Assembly: GCA_009809945.1 (NCBI GenBank)
Contig: WTPW01001254.1
Span: forward strand, 1 to 64,000
Direction: 5' to 3'
From: Gigaspora margarita
Lineage: Eukaryota; Glomeromycota; Glomeromycetes; Diversisporales; Gigasporaceae
Length of the DNA stretch: 64,000 nt
Shown: positions 47,444 through 58,939 of the stretch, piece after piece
Position numbering within the stretch: position 1 is the stretch's first letter
Layout of the letters: every line of letters starts with the position of its first letter
The notes under the pieces: model-generated
The model's database searches: none
The model's input: only the letters and a program-made list of their open reading frames with translations
Told to the model about the DNA's origin: nothing
Translations under genes and position numbers: made by a program

Positions 47444-47649
47444 GCCTAATTAAGTTCATTTTTTTATTATATTTTTTTTATTATTGATTTTTTTAATATT
47501 TTTTTTTTAAATCCTTTTTTATTATATTTTTTTTATTATTGATTTTTTTAATTATTTTTTAATTTTAAAGTTTTTAGTTTTTTTTATTTTTTTATTAATG
47601 TTAATTTTATTTTTTTATTAATTATTTTTTTTGATTTTTTTAAGAAAAA

Positions 47650-47987
47650 ATGTGTTTGTCACTAGTGGTGACAGTTACCAGAGCATGATCAACCAATTAG
47701 ATCATGTAATATCATTATCTAAAAAAAAAGCATCGAAACTTACTATTATTAGGGTCAGGGTTAGAGCCATAGTTAGGGTATGGGTAAAGCTTTGGATTTA
47801 GTAAAATTTTGCTAGGAATTTTTTTTTTCGCATAAAAAAAAATATGTTCATAGACAAAATTTTAAGTTAGAAGTGATTTTTCAAAAAAATCAAAGTTTTT
47901 GCATTTTTTATATTACACATATTTCTTTGATCTAATTGGTCGATCACACTCCAGTGACTGTCACCACCGGTGACAAATAGATTCACC
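47650..47987. mobile_element. MITE with TTTGTCAC ends
   Basis: TTTGTCACTAGTGGTGACAG at the left and, inverted, TTTGTCACCGGTGGTGACAG at the right. Both are followed inward by AATTAGATC / TGATCTAATTGGTCGAT. The interior has GGGTCAGGGTTAGAGCCATA. The exact left end is uncertain in A+T-rich sequence. Confidence 0.65.
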
Positions 47988-48264
47988 CTTTTTTTAAAAT
48001 TGTTTTTATTATTTATTTTTTTTAATTTTTTTATAATTTTATTTTTTTAATATTTTTTATTTTTTTATCAATATTTATTTTATTTTTTTATATTTTTTTT
48101 TAGAGAATTGCTAATCTTAACTGGGGGAATTTCTCTATTACACAAATCCAAATCGACCAATAATATTTATTTTTATTTATATTACATATTAATACATATT
48201 TATTTTATATTTATTTACATAATATACAAAACCGCTTTTAAAATATATTACTCCACCCTTTCAC

Positions 48265-48480
48265 TTAATACTAGACTAACCCTAATCCCACACTACCCTT
48301 ACTCTAACCCATCTTTTCGCCTAATATTACCCTAACTCTAACCTTAATCCTTACCCTAACTATAACCCAACTCCTTTAGCTCCCCTTCAGCTCTTATACT
48401 AATCCCATCCTATCCTAACCCAAATTTGTACTACTATCTAACTCTAACTTCGCTACTAACCAATTCTAACCCTAATATAC
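48265..48480. repeat. Degenerate CCCTAA-like tract
   Basis: ACTAACCCTAATCCC, TACCCTAACTCTAACC, TTACCCTAACTATAACCC and TTCTAACCCTAAT recur with interruptions. The words resemble the fungal telomere repeat (CCCTAA) but are not a clean array. Confidence 0.6.
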
Positions 48481-48497
48481 GGCTTTAATTTGTAAAA

Positions 48498-49340
48498 TAG
48501 CTCCCATTTTGCAGCAGTTTGCTAGTCAAATCAGCCCAGAATTTGGCACAGGTAATAAATGTAGATTCATGTGCCACCATGATAACTATGTGGATTAGCT
48601 ATTAAAACATAAATTTACATAAGTAATAAAGCAAAATTTTGTATAGAATTTTTTAAGACACACAAGGATGCTTCATCAGTGAAATTATGGGATATGGCTT
48701 TTTTTTAAAAAAAATATCCTTTACTGACCTTTTGCTCTCCACGAAACAACCCAGCACATATCATAAGGCTCACATTTGGTAGCAGTTTGCTAGTTGAATC
48801 AGCACAGGATTTGGCACGAGTAATGAATATAAATTCACATGCCACCATGATAACAATGTAGATTAGCTATTAAAATATAAATTTACATAAGTAATCAACA
48901 AGCTAACTACATATGAAGCAAAATTTTGTATGGAATTTTTTTAAGACACACAAGGAAGCTTCATCAGTAAAATCATAGGATATTGCATTTTTTAAAAAAT
49001 ATACTTTACTGACCTTTTGCTCTTCATGAAACGACCCAACATGTATCACGAGGCTCACATTTTGCAGCAGTTTGCTAGTTGAATCAGCATGGGATTTGGC
49101 ACAGGTAATGACGTAAATTTATGTGCCACCATGATAACGATGTGGATTAGCTATTAAAACATAAATTACATAAGTAATCAATAAGCTAACTGCATATGAA
49201 GCAAAATTTTGTAAAGAATTTTTTTTAAAACACTCAAGGAAGCTCATCAGTGAAATCATGGGATATTGCTCTTTTTTTAAAAAAAATCCTTTACTGACCT
49301 TTTGCTCTTCACGAAATGAGCCAACATGTATCACAAGCCA
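48498..49340. repeat. Tandem repeat, three units of 265-285 bp
   Basis: GCAGCAGTTTGCTAGT (gtAGCAGTTTGCTAGT in unit 2) starts units near 48511, 48779 and 49064. Each continues with GATTTGGCAC-like, TGTGCCACCATGATAAC (CATGCCACCATGATAAC in unit 2), CTATTAAAACATAAATT, AAGCAAAATTTTGTA and CCTTTACTGACCTTTTGCTC. No coding sense. Confidence 0.85.
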
Positions 49341-49640
49341 ACATGACACATCTGTAAGTACACATACTGCTATCTAAATGCACCATTTCATATGACGTGA
49401 TATTACATACCACCCTTTGCCATAATGTCTGTGCCATTTTACTGTTCTATTCTGTAAAAGGTTTTTGTATGTGCTACCCTACAAATGGTGATACCAAAAA
49501 TAAAGAAAACTAGTTAGTGAAAGAAGAAAAGATAGTATAACAGAGAAAAAAAATGCTATACTTATTACTAGCAAATAGCAGTCAAAAGAAAAAAAATCCC
49601 TACGTTATCACTTACAATACCACTAATACTGCGGCAAAAA

Positions 49641-49750
49641 ACACAACCGCAACTAAAACACCAATTACTACGACACCTACGATGACACCAATGACGATAC
49701 CAACAACAACACCAACGACAACACCAACGACAACACCAATGACAACAAAC
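49641..49750. repeat. ACC/ACA-rich minisatellite
   Basis: Variants of CCAACGACAACACCAATGAC recur. A Thr-Pro-rich open frame crosses it but lacks gene context. Confidence 0.7.
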
Positions 49751-50143
49751 TAGAACAAGGTAACCAAGGCAAGAAGAAAAAAAAATTTGATTAGTATGAT
49801 ATAAAACAAAAACAATACAACAATACAAAAAAAAATATAGATCCTGTTGTGTAACTAGAAAGGGGTTTCCCCCGGTTAAGTGTAGTTATTCTCTTTTTTT
49901 TATTAATATTTATTTATTTTTTTATTATTTATTTTTTTAATTTTTTTTAAAATTGTTTTATTATTTATTTTTTTTAATTTTTTTTAACTTAATCTTTTTA
50001 ACATTTTTATTTTTTTATTAATATTTATTTTATTTTTTTTTATTATTTATCTTTTTCATTTTTTTTTAATTTTTTTTATTGGTTTAAACTTTTTTTATTC
50101 TTTTTTTTTAAAATTTTTTTTTAAATTACTTTATTATTTTAAT
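49751..50143. other. T-rich low-complexity spacer
   Basis: Long TTTTTATTATTT-type sequence with no features. The same kind of sequence fills 46980-47080, 47460-47640, 48000-48110 and 50750-51000. Confidence 0.6.
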
Positions 50144-50427
50144 GGATTTTATAATTTATTGCATAGTGCAATATATTGCACCCTATTATAACTATATGGA
50201 TCATTGATTTTGTGTAACAAATAAATAAAATTTTTATCAAAACAAAAACTAAAATTAATTAATATTAGGGTTAGGGTTAAGGCCTGAGATGGAACAGGGG
50301 TATAGTTAATACCAAAATTTCACAAGAAATATTTTTTATTAGAATGCCAAAACTGGTTTCATAGGTAAAATTTTCAATTAATAGAAGGGGTGCAATATAT
50401 TGCAGGTGCAATAAATTATAAAACCCT
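50144..50427. mobile_element. MITE with TGCAATATATTGCACC ends (284 bp)
   Basis: GGATTTTATAATTTATTGCA then GCAATATATTGCACCC at the left; the inverse GGGTGCAATATATTGCA and TGCAATAAATTATAAAACCC at the right. ATTTTAAT lies on both sides (50136-50143 and 50428-50435), although the region is A+T-rich. It contains ATTAGGGTTAGGGTTAAG. Confidence 0.75.
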
Positions 50428-50474
50428 ATTTTAATTTATTATTTTGTTCCTTTTTTTAAAATTTTTTTTTATTA

Positions 50475-50733
50475 CCGTAGTGCACTGACCAAAGTACCTG
50501 GGGTACAATGCAATCTACCTATAAAAAAACTTATAAAAGACCCGGTATATTATACGGCAGCTTCAATATCACAAGAAAAAAAATTTTAAGCATATACATA
50601 TTTCACATTTACAATGAGAAGTCTAAAAATTTTAAAAAAACCTATATTTAATTAATAGAGGTCTCATGTTTTGCACCAAGGTACTTTGCAATGGGGTATT
50701 GAAAAAGGGGGTACTTTGGTTAGTGCACTACGG
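50475..50733. mobile_element. MITE with CCGTAGTGCACT ends (259 bp)
   Basis: CCGTAGTGCACTGACCAAAG / inverted CCGTAGTGCACTAACCAAAG, continuing GTACC, flanked by TA. Non-coding. Confidence 0.8.
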
Positions 50734-51005
50734 TATTTATTATTTTTAAATTTTTTTTTTTGGTTTAATCTTTTTTTATTCTTTTTTTTAAAAATTTTTT
50801 AAAATTATTTTTATTATTTTGATTTTTTTTAATTTTTTTTTTAATTTTTTATTTCGTTCTTTTTTTTAAATTTTTTTTTCATTATTTATTATTTTTAAAT
50901 TTTTTTTTTGGTCTAATCTTTTTTTATTCTTTTTTTTTAAAAATTTTTTTAAAATTATTTTTATTATTTTGATTTTTTAATTTTTTCTTTAATTTTAACT
51001 TTTAA

Positions 51006-51371
51006 GTGGTAAATCGCAGATAAAGGGTAAAAAATGATCATCATTTTATAATCAATTACAGCAGAATTTAATAGTAAATTTCTATAGTGTGCAAATGGGG
51101 CTTTTCTACATATAAAAGTACTTTTTTTACTAAGCAAACCTTTTGTAATTTCTAAGTAGACTTTGCAGAACCAACTTTTTTGATTCTAATAATAGTTAAA
51201 TTATTCAAATCGCATTAGTATATGACATGATATGAATATTTGTTAATTGTTTACTATAGGGTTTTTTATTATGATCAGAAATGTATAGCATTCCACTTCC
51301 ATATAAGGCAATTAGTAAAACTCCACTGAATTTTACTATGAAATTTTGATCTTTTAACTGCAGATTACCAC
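51006..51371. mobile_element. TTAA-targeting MITE, copy 2 (366 bp)
   Basis: It starts GTGGTAAATCGCAGATAAAG and ends CTTTTAACTGCAGATTACCAC, with TTAA at 51002-51005 and 51372-51375. Over its length it is the reverse complement of the copy at 26788-27149 (for example CATTTGCACACTATAG-type and TACTATAGGGTTTTTTAT blocks). Its internal CCGCCGTAAT is degraded. Confidence 0.88.
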
Positions 51372-51406
51372 TTAATTTTTTTAATATTTTTTTATTTAAA
51401 CTTAGT

Positions 51407-51570
51407 TTTTTTTTTAAAGTTTAAAGGCCATGGCCAGGATTTATTGTGAGTTATAGTAATATAATATTAATTAAATGAATGAGGATACAACTAGCTACAC
51501 ATGCACTTTTGGTGCCTAATTTAAATAGTCCACCCAAAGGTTCTACACTAGCTGCTATGCCTACAATCCA
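51407..51570 (-). other. Coding-like relic shared with 59660-59800
   Basis: On the minus strand GTAGGCATAGCAGCTAGTGT, AGAACC, ...GCATGTGTAGCTAGTTGTAT and a GGCCATGGCC end match, in order, the plus strand at 59660-59800 (ATAGCAGCTAGTGTAGAAC, GATGCAGCTAGTTGTACTC, TGGCCATGG). A common frame reads V-(G/D)-IAASVE.L...K.(A)..ASC. It may be an exon remnant of an unknown gene or a plain repeat. Confidence 0.4.
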
Positions 51571-52351
51571 ACTATGAAAATTGTTTATTTAAATCTTCTG
51601 GTTTATAGTCTTTCTATTACTACTCAATATACGATATATATAATGCAGATATTGTGGACCACAACTTTTTTAAGTATCTCAGACCTAAGAGCTATTTTTC
51701 TATACCAGCTATCTACTATTATCCTTCTGTTACACATTCAACACTAGATACAGATTTAGTGACAAAGCTACCTGTCCTTATTAGGTTCATTCTGATCTTG
51801 CTATTAACCTTTTTTTTAGCAGTGACTAGAGCTACAAACATTAGAATATCAATGAATATATACTATAACATTTGATGTAACATTTGAGGACCCTGAATAT
51901 CTCTGATATATGTCATATTTTTTTTAGCAAATTGATTCAATTTTTATCTAAGGTCCAAATTTTAATTTTAGCAAATTGAAGTTAATTTTAAATTTTAATT
52001 TTAGCAAATTGAAGTTAATTTTAAAAAGGATCATAATTGAATATTTTGGTGAATTACTATAATTTTATATATGCCATATTTTATTTTTAGCAATTTAACC
52101 ATATTTTGATAATAATCAATTTGGATATAACAAGTTATTAATAGTTTACAGAGCAAAGTGATAATTAATTATAATTGAAAAGTAGTTGTAGCATATAATC
52201 AGGCTTTAGTATCAATAGCAACTTGGTACTTACCCTGCATATGTATTATGATCATTGATCATAATTGTATATTAATAAACAAATAATTATAAAACAATTG
52301 ACGGGGTTATCATTAAGTAAATTAGTCAGTAATTTATATAATAATTTTTAA
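51571..52351. other. Intergenic, nothing recognised
   Basis: Short tandem AATTGAAGTTAATTTTAAA units near 51968-52025. No gene. Confidence 0.45.
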
Positions 52352-53710
52352 CTTTTCAAAATAACCTACTATTTAGCGATGTTTACAAGAAATTTTACTA
52401 TGCTAACTAAAAAATATTTTATAACAAAACTTGTAGCGCATATAATAGACAAATAAATCTCAAATTTTATGAAAAAGGATTGAAAACTTGTGAAGTTATT
52501 AATGTTTTTGTAAATTCAGATGCATACGTTTTCGCAATTTTTTCCCTAAACTTCAAATGCTTTCAGAAGTACTTTCTCAAAATAAAACCTCCAAACGTGA
52601 CTAAGTAAGTTGGTAGAATAGGTATTTTAAAGTCTTAATTTAAAATTTTATCAGAAACAGATTAATATTGATGAGGTATGATGATTTTTCAATTTGCTTC
52701 CAGATTTGGGATTTTCTAAAATTTACAATTTTGATGAAAACAGAAAATTATATTACAGGCTAGATTTTCACAAGTTCAAATTAAACAAGTTACTGCGCAC
52801 TAAGTAAACTTTTAGACAATTTATTGACTAATAGAATCTAAAATTTTATGAAAAATGTTAAAAATTTGTGAAGATATTAACATTTTTGTAAATTCAGATG
52901 CATATGTTTTTGCAAACAATTTTGGCACGTGATATACATTTTTGGAAATAGAAATAATCTTTCATCAAAGATTTCTCTACGAGTTCTTGACCAAATTTGT
53001 TAAAAATTTTTTATTTGAATTCTATATATTTGTAGAATTAAAATAAAAAAAAATTCATCGAATTTGGTCAAGAACTTGTAGAGAAATCTTTGATGAAAGA
53101 TTTTTTCTATTTTCAAAAACATATATTACTTGCCAAAATTGTTTGCATAAATGTATATATCTAAATTTACAAAAATGTTAATATCTCTACGATTTTTTAA
53201 CATTTTTTTATAAAGTTTGAGATTCTATTAGTCAATAATATGCTCTAAAAGTTTACTTGTGCGCAGTAACTTGTTTCATTTGAACTTGTAAAAATCTAGC
53301 CTGTGATGTAATTTTTCTGTTTTTATCAAATTGGAAATTTTAGAAAATCCTGAATCTGGAAGCAAATTGAAAAATCATCATAACTTCGTCAATATTGATC
53401 CGTTTTTGATAAATTTTTAACCAAAGACTTTAAAATACCTATTTTATCAACTTACTTAGTCATGTTTTGGAGGGTTCATTTGAGAAAGTACTTCAGGAAG
53501 TATCTGAAGTTTAGAGGAAAACTTGTGAAAACGTATGCGTCTGAATTTACAAAAATGTTAATATCTTCACGAGTTTTTAATATTATTTCATGAAATTTGA
53601 GATTCTATTAGTCTATGATATGCACTACAAGTCTTGTTATAATTTTTTTTTAGTTAGCATAGTAAAATTCTTTGTAAATCATCACTGAAAAGTGGGTTAT
53701 TTTGAAAAAG
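52352..53710. mobile_element. 1.36 kb imperfect palindrome (foldback element)
   Basis: The left arm from CTTTTCAAAATAACC to about 53025 is matched in reverse by the right arm ending GGGTTATTTTGAAAAAG at 53710. Shared landmarks in mirrored order are TTTACTATGCTAACTAAA (TTTAGTTAGCATAGTAAA), GCTTCCAGAT, AGTACTTTCTCAAA, ACAAGTTACTGCGCAC and GTTCTTGACCAAATTTG. The centre lies near 53030 (GAATTCTATATATTTGTAGA). Within each arm a block with TTAACATTTTTGTAAATTCA occurs twice. No coding sequence. Confidence 0.85.
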
Positions 53711-53959
53711 CAAAAAAACATATTACAAAAAAGCTATGTCGAAATTGTTTATAGAAACTTTTATCAAAAATATCTTCACGGGTTCTTGACCAAATTTGAT
53801 AAAAATTTTTTTATTTTAATTTTATGAATTCAAATAAAAATATTTATACTATATTTATTTACTCGATACTAGATGTTATAATTTAGTTTTTAGCAAATTA
53901 CTATAAAGTTTATATGTAATAATCTAACTTTTAGCAAATTTACTTGATTTTAGGAGTAG

Positions 53960-54482
53960 TGTTACAACTGGTTGGGAGAGCAATGTGCACATTCAACAGT
54001 TTAGCTCCAGTTGCAACTTAAATTAGTTTATTATTAAAGGACAGTTTCTTATTAATTCATATTCAAGAGATAGGTGAAGTCCGAGATTAACTTTATTAAG
54101 GAGAAATGGAGTTCCTTAAATACATTTTAATTTACTATAAACTACTGTGCACTAAACTTCTGTAATTCCTTGTACTCTCAAGACTGAGAAGCATTCATGC
54201 TCGCGAGTCTTGAACATTAATGCTTCTAAAATAAACAAAGCCTCTCTATATTATCCTACAAGCCAAGAGTACTATAACTCATGGCAAACCAACACCAAGG
54301 GCCAACAATTACTAGTTTATATGGACAACAATAACCTGTCCCTCTACCTATTGCATACAAATAACAAATATTACCTTCAAGCCTCTGCCACAACCTTGTT
54401 ATTCCATATGGCTAGATCGATGGACCTTCTGGGATTACCAAATTGTATATTAAGTCACAGTTTAAAATTTTTAATTGTGACA
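53960..54482 (-). repeat. 3' LTR (minus-strand element)
   Basis: 523 bp beginning TGTTACAACTGGTTGGGAGA and ending TTTTAATTGTGACA on plus. It aligns across its length with 56683-57180 plus 57483-57503. An open frame of 100 codons inside is not a gene. Confidence 0.82.
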
Positions 54483-55105
54483 TACTCCCTTCTTGAGTGT
54501 GAGCTCCTGTGAATGCTTCCTTTTTAGCAATGGCTTAAATTAGGCCCAGACACCAATTCTTTTGCTATAACAATAACAACTTATAGCGACTCTTCTATTG
54601 GTTCCTATATGGATCACTAATTTTTGTGATATAGGCTGGAGAATAATAATTCAGGAGTTTAAAGTTTTTTCAAAATTTGAGGTTAGCTTCTATATTTCAT
54701 AATCTAAGATGTCCAGAGGTTCTGATTTGGAGTCCTCTGATAGTTTCAGTTTCTTCTTCACCTTTCAAGATTAAGACAACCAATTGGGATGAAGAGTTCT
54801 TGCCATTTTCTTGATTTTGTTGAGAAAATAAAATGATTTGATTCCTTGCTTAAAGGAAGAAACCTTTTCCAACCAAGCTTCACATGCTTTATTCAAGGCT
54901 TCTTGACTTTGGAAAATTTTCTTTTTCTTTTTTCCTACCAATGCTGCAACACTTTCTTCTCAGACATTTTCAACTTTGACACTTTTCTTATAATCTTTTA
55001 CTACAGTTTCATTATCACTATCCTAGCAATCATCATTTTTATTTTCATCTATATCCTCGTTCTCACTTATACCTTTTTCTTTCAGTCCTATAGTTTCAAT
55101 AACCT

Positions 55106-56480
55106 TATCTTCTTCAAAGGGCTCAGACATCTTGACATTTATTTTTATAAGGCACTTTCTTATCCATGTTTTTTCCAAAACTCAGTTTACCCACTAGATT
55201 TTCGCTAATACTATTATATTCTCCAAAATAATAATTATCAACTTCTTCACCTTGACTTACCTTATTACTTCCATTATCTTTGATAGTTAACAATTGTCCA
55301 CAGGTAATATTAGCATCCTTATTTAATATATTATTTACAATAGAGTAGGGTACTTTGCAGGCTGCAATTAGTGGAACTTCTTCCTCTTCCATTATACTAA
55401 GATTAGAACTACTTTTATTTTCTTTTATTTGTACTCTACTTCTAGACCTTAAACTTTTAATTTTCTCTTCTTGCTGTCTTAAGTTTTCTGAGCAAATTTT
55501 GGAAATACATACTCTCTAGCTAAATGAAATTGGAGTTCATGAATGGATATATTTAGAGGCTAGTTAATTAAAATTTTTGGTAAAATAGAATTATCTTTTG
55601 AATTATAGAAAGTGGAAAATATTTCATAGGAGTCTAGTCTTGAGGTATCATTCATAATAGAGGTGACAGGTCTAGGAGTAAGGATAGTTGAATTTGGAGA
55701 TATTTTTTGGGTAAAGTCAGAACATTTGTATAAACATCTATTATCATCTGAATTAAAGGTAATTGGTTGAGGTTTAAGTAGTTGTATGTGATCTGGAGTT
55801 TGGTTTACTATCTTATTAATAAAATGAGTTAATTTATTTATAGCTTTGACCATTTGACAGTTATTTTCTTCTTCTATTAGGGTGGTGAAAGTGTTAGAAG
55901 GAAAAGGCTGAGAGAAATGATTTATTGGTTGGAATACGGTACACTATACAAGGAGTATAGTTTATAAGCATGTTTGAATGCTTTTGCTCTTGTATGTGCT
56001 TCTTCAAAGGTCTGGAGAAGCAATGGAGATAAGGCCATAGAAAATTCTGGACAAAGACCATTAACAAATACTTGGACTTTTGTTACTTCTGGAAAACAAT
56101 ACCCTTCAATTTCTAAATGTTGAATCAAGTTTGCTTTTTTCTAAATAATATTCATCAACATTTTCTCCAACCAATTGCTTCCACTGGGTTAACTTCTTAA
56201 ACCAGTTAGCCTTGAGCTCTGGAGTAATAAATTTTGTAACAAAGTTTGCTCGAAAACTTTGTAGAGAATCTGCTTTATTGTTCTATTGGTTAATTTTTGG
56301 GCTTTGGCTTTGACGAATCCTCCACTATGTTGCAGCATGTCTCTTTAATTTGGCAGCAATAATAGGGATTTTACAGGCTTTTTGAACTAGGTTGGATTTG
56401 AAAACATTCTCTATATCATCTAGCTATGATATTGGGTCCTGGTCTCCTCCTACAAATTCACAATAGAGAATCATATTTAA
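55106..56480 (-). pseudogene. Decayed gag-like reading frame
   Basis: On the minus strand, from about 56460, fragments read PIS*LDDIENVFKSNL, KACKIPIIAAKLKRHAAT with a stop where Trp is expected, and SFRANFVTKFITPELKANWF with WKQLVGENVDEYY. After a frame change comes GYCFPEVTKVQVFVNGLCPE with FEEAHTRAKAF. This is the pattern of retrotransposon gag capsid regions. Further downstream an acidic stretch (55392-55123) has PYSIVNNILNKDANITCGQL, resembling the linker before the protease in related elements. At least three in-frame stops plus frameshifts make it non-functional. Two of the stops are TAG where a TGG codon is expected. Confidence 0.65.
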
Positions 56481-56663
56481 TTCAGATGAGATATCAACCT
56501 GCAATATCTGGTATACTTGTAGTTATTGGATAAGAAATGCGATTTGGATAGCTAATTCTATATATGGGTCCGGGTTTTGAATATAAGATATACTATCTTT
56601 AGTAAACTAAGCTACTGTTTAATAAATACGATGATTTAAACTAGTATGTTTAACAATTTAATT

Positions 56664-56680
56664 CCATAAAATCAGCACCA
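56664..56680 (-). other. Putative primer-binding site
   Basis: The minus strand reads TGGTGCTGATTTTATGG starting two bases inside the 5' LTR. TGG at the LTR edge is the usual complement of tRNA CCA ends. The matching tRNA is not identified. Confidence 0.5.
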
Positions 56681-56682
56681 AA

Positions 56683-57503
56683 TATTACGATTGGTTGGAA
56701 GAGCAATGTGCATGATCACACAGTTTAGCTCCAGTCACAACTTAAATTTGTTTATTATTAAAGAGCAGTTTCTTATTAATTCATATTCAAGAGATAGGTG
56801 AAGTCTGAGATTAACTTTATTAAAAGAAAATAGAGGTCCTTAAATACATTTTAATTTACTATAAACTATTGCGCACTAAACTTCTGTAATTCCTTGTACC
56901 CTCGAGGCTAAAAAGCATTCTTGCTCATGGGCCTCAAACATTAATGCTCTCAAAATAAACAAAGCCTCCCTATATTATCCTACAAGTCAAGAGTACTATA
57001 ACTCATGTCAAACCAACACCAAGGGCCAACAATTACTAGTTTATATGGACAACAATAACCTGTTCCTCTATTCATTGCATACAAACAACAAATATTACCT
57101 CCAAGCCTCTGCCACAATCTTGTTATTCCATATGGCTGGATCGATGGACCTTCTGGGGTTATCAAATTGTGTATTAAGTCATGGGTAGGGTTTGAGGTAC
57201 AGAGGCATGGGCATGCCTTTTGAGCATGCCTTAGGGGCATGCCTATGGGCATGCCTTTTAGCTGTTAGGCATGCCCAGTCATGTGACATAAATATCATAT
57301 CCGATTGGCTAGTATGGTTGGAAGCATAGACAGTCAAGCAACATCAAAGAACGGAAAGCAATTGTTTGATATTTTTATATGAAAAGGGCATGCCTATAGG
57401 CACAAGGGGCATGCCTCAACTCAAGGCATGCCCTCAGAGGCATGCCTAATTTTTTACCCGTGCCTCGAACTCTAGTCATGGGTTAAAATTTTTAACCGTG
57501 ACA
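56683..57503 (-). repeat. 5' LTR with nested MITE (minus-strand element)
   Basis: This is the LTR copy interrupted by 57186-57474. Without the insertion and one copy of its duplication it is about 525 bp and matches the other LTR, with scattered differences. Confidence 0.82.
57186..57474. mobile_element. hAT-like MITE nested in the LTR, rich in GGCATGCC
   Basis: The ends TAGGGTTTGAGGTAC and (inverted) TAGAGTTCGAGGCAC are flanked by a perfect GTCATGGG duplication (57178-57185 and 57475-57482). Both subterminal regions carry many copies of GGCATGCC or GCATGCC (about a dozen), a self-complementary word that could be a protein-binding site. Confidence 0.87.
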
Positions 57504-58939
57504 GTAGCAAAAACATCTAAATTCATGCAGATCAGTTATGACCTATATGAGAGATGTCCAGGGTCCTGACATTTGTGACATGATATTTAATATGATTATA
57601 TATAATTTTATATGATATAAAGAGTAATGTACTACCTTGAACCTTCTAAATATCTGTAGCTTTAGTAGTAACATCATAAATCATCACTATTACAACTTTG
57701 TTTTTTAAATTTTTTTTACTTTATAACTTATACAGTATTTTATTTTTTTTAAATGGGTTTTTCGTTAATTCTTTTTAGACATATATCTTTCAATGTATCG
57801 CTATCTTCTAATTATCCAATTATTTTGTTTGTTTTAATTTTATATTAATCAAAACAAAACAAATAGTGACCAGATTAAACTTAGAGTCAGGACTTGGTAG
57901 GAACAGTAGTTGAACACCTCATCTCTTCTAACCAAAATTTTGCAAAGACTTTTTTTTTAAAAAGAAGTTAAAGTTTTATAGTCAAAATTTTAAGTTAGAA
58001 GCAATTTTTTAAAAAATAGCTATTTTGCTTCAATTTTATATTATATCTAATCCTGCATTCTAATTTGTAGATTAGAGAGTAGCAATGTATCATACTAATG
58101 ATAAATAATAACTCAGTTTTTTTATTTTTATTTTTTTTTTACTTAAATAGTCCTTTTTTTATTTAATTATTTATTTATTTATTTTATAAATAAATGCATA
58201 TTCATACTTTCAATCAGCTTATATATCATACTCTAATTTGATTGGCTAAATTTTAGATCATTTTTTTAATTAAAAAAATAAACAAATTATTGTAAAAACT
58301 TTAGGTTAGGATTAGGTTAAAAGTTTATTAGAAAATTCTTAAATTTCTTTAGTCTAAATACAAAATTTGTGCTAAAAAGTTTACTTAGTGGAAGTAAAAA
58401 GGTTATCTTAATAAAATTTAAAGATATTTGCAATTTTTTATTTTTTTAATACATTTTTAATAATCTCTCTAAATTTTATTAAGACTACCTTTCTAATTCA
58501 ACTAAGTAAACTTGTTCAGCACTAAATTTTGCATATAGATTCAATAAATTTTAAGACTTTTTCTTAAACTAATTCTTAATCTAAAGAAATTTGGCAAAAA
58601 TTGTTTATTTTTTTAAAAATAATGATCTGCAAATTTAGCAATCAAATTAGGGTGCAATATACAAGCACATCACACCTATGTGAAGGATATTAAACTTCTT
58701 ATTATATTTTAAAATATTTTTATTTAAATATGTACTGTACATTTTATTTTACGGAGCTTTAGTACATACTGATATATGTACATATATACACATGTGCCTA
58801 TTTTCAAATTAATAGTATTGCATAAAATTTTTTGTAAACTAGCCCTATATGTTGATGATAGTCATGCTAGAGTTATTATTATAAGGATAATCTAATTTGT
58901 AGTATTATATAAAATTGAGGCTTATATCAAAAGGTAATA
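57504..58939. other. Spacer with an old palindromic repeat
   Basis: Near 57537 lies the GTTATGACCTATATGAGAGA fragment seen at 20867. At 58369-58543 GTGCTAAAAAGTTTACTTAG faces CTAAGTAAACTTGTTCAGCA around an A+T-rich centre, a diverged family D palindrome. No gene. Confidence 0.5.

Larger units (their letters stand above)
53960..57503 (-). mobile_element. Non-autonomous LTR retrotransposon (gag relic only)
   Basis: Two related LTRs, 53960-54482 and 56683-57503 (the second enlarged by a nested insertion), start and end TGTTAC/TATTAC...GTGACA and are flanked by GTAG. On the minus strand the 5' LTR is the right one. Two bases after it comes TGGTGCTGATTTTATGG, a tRNA-primer-site-like sequence, and AGAAGGGAGTA precedes the left LTR as a polypurine tract. 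The 2.2 kb interior shows only gag-like sequence and no reverse transcriptase or integrase, so it depended on another element. Confidence 0.8.

Noticed and set aside
49553..49753. Thr/Pro-rich frame, possible secreted mucin-like protein
   Set aside because: Direct translation of an ACC/ACA minisatellite; no signal peptide of convincing form and no exon neighbours.
54210..54512. 100-codon plus-strand frame
   Set aside because: It lies within an LTR, and the matching region of the other LTR (56914-57180) does not preserve it.
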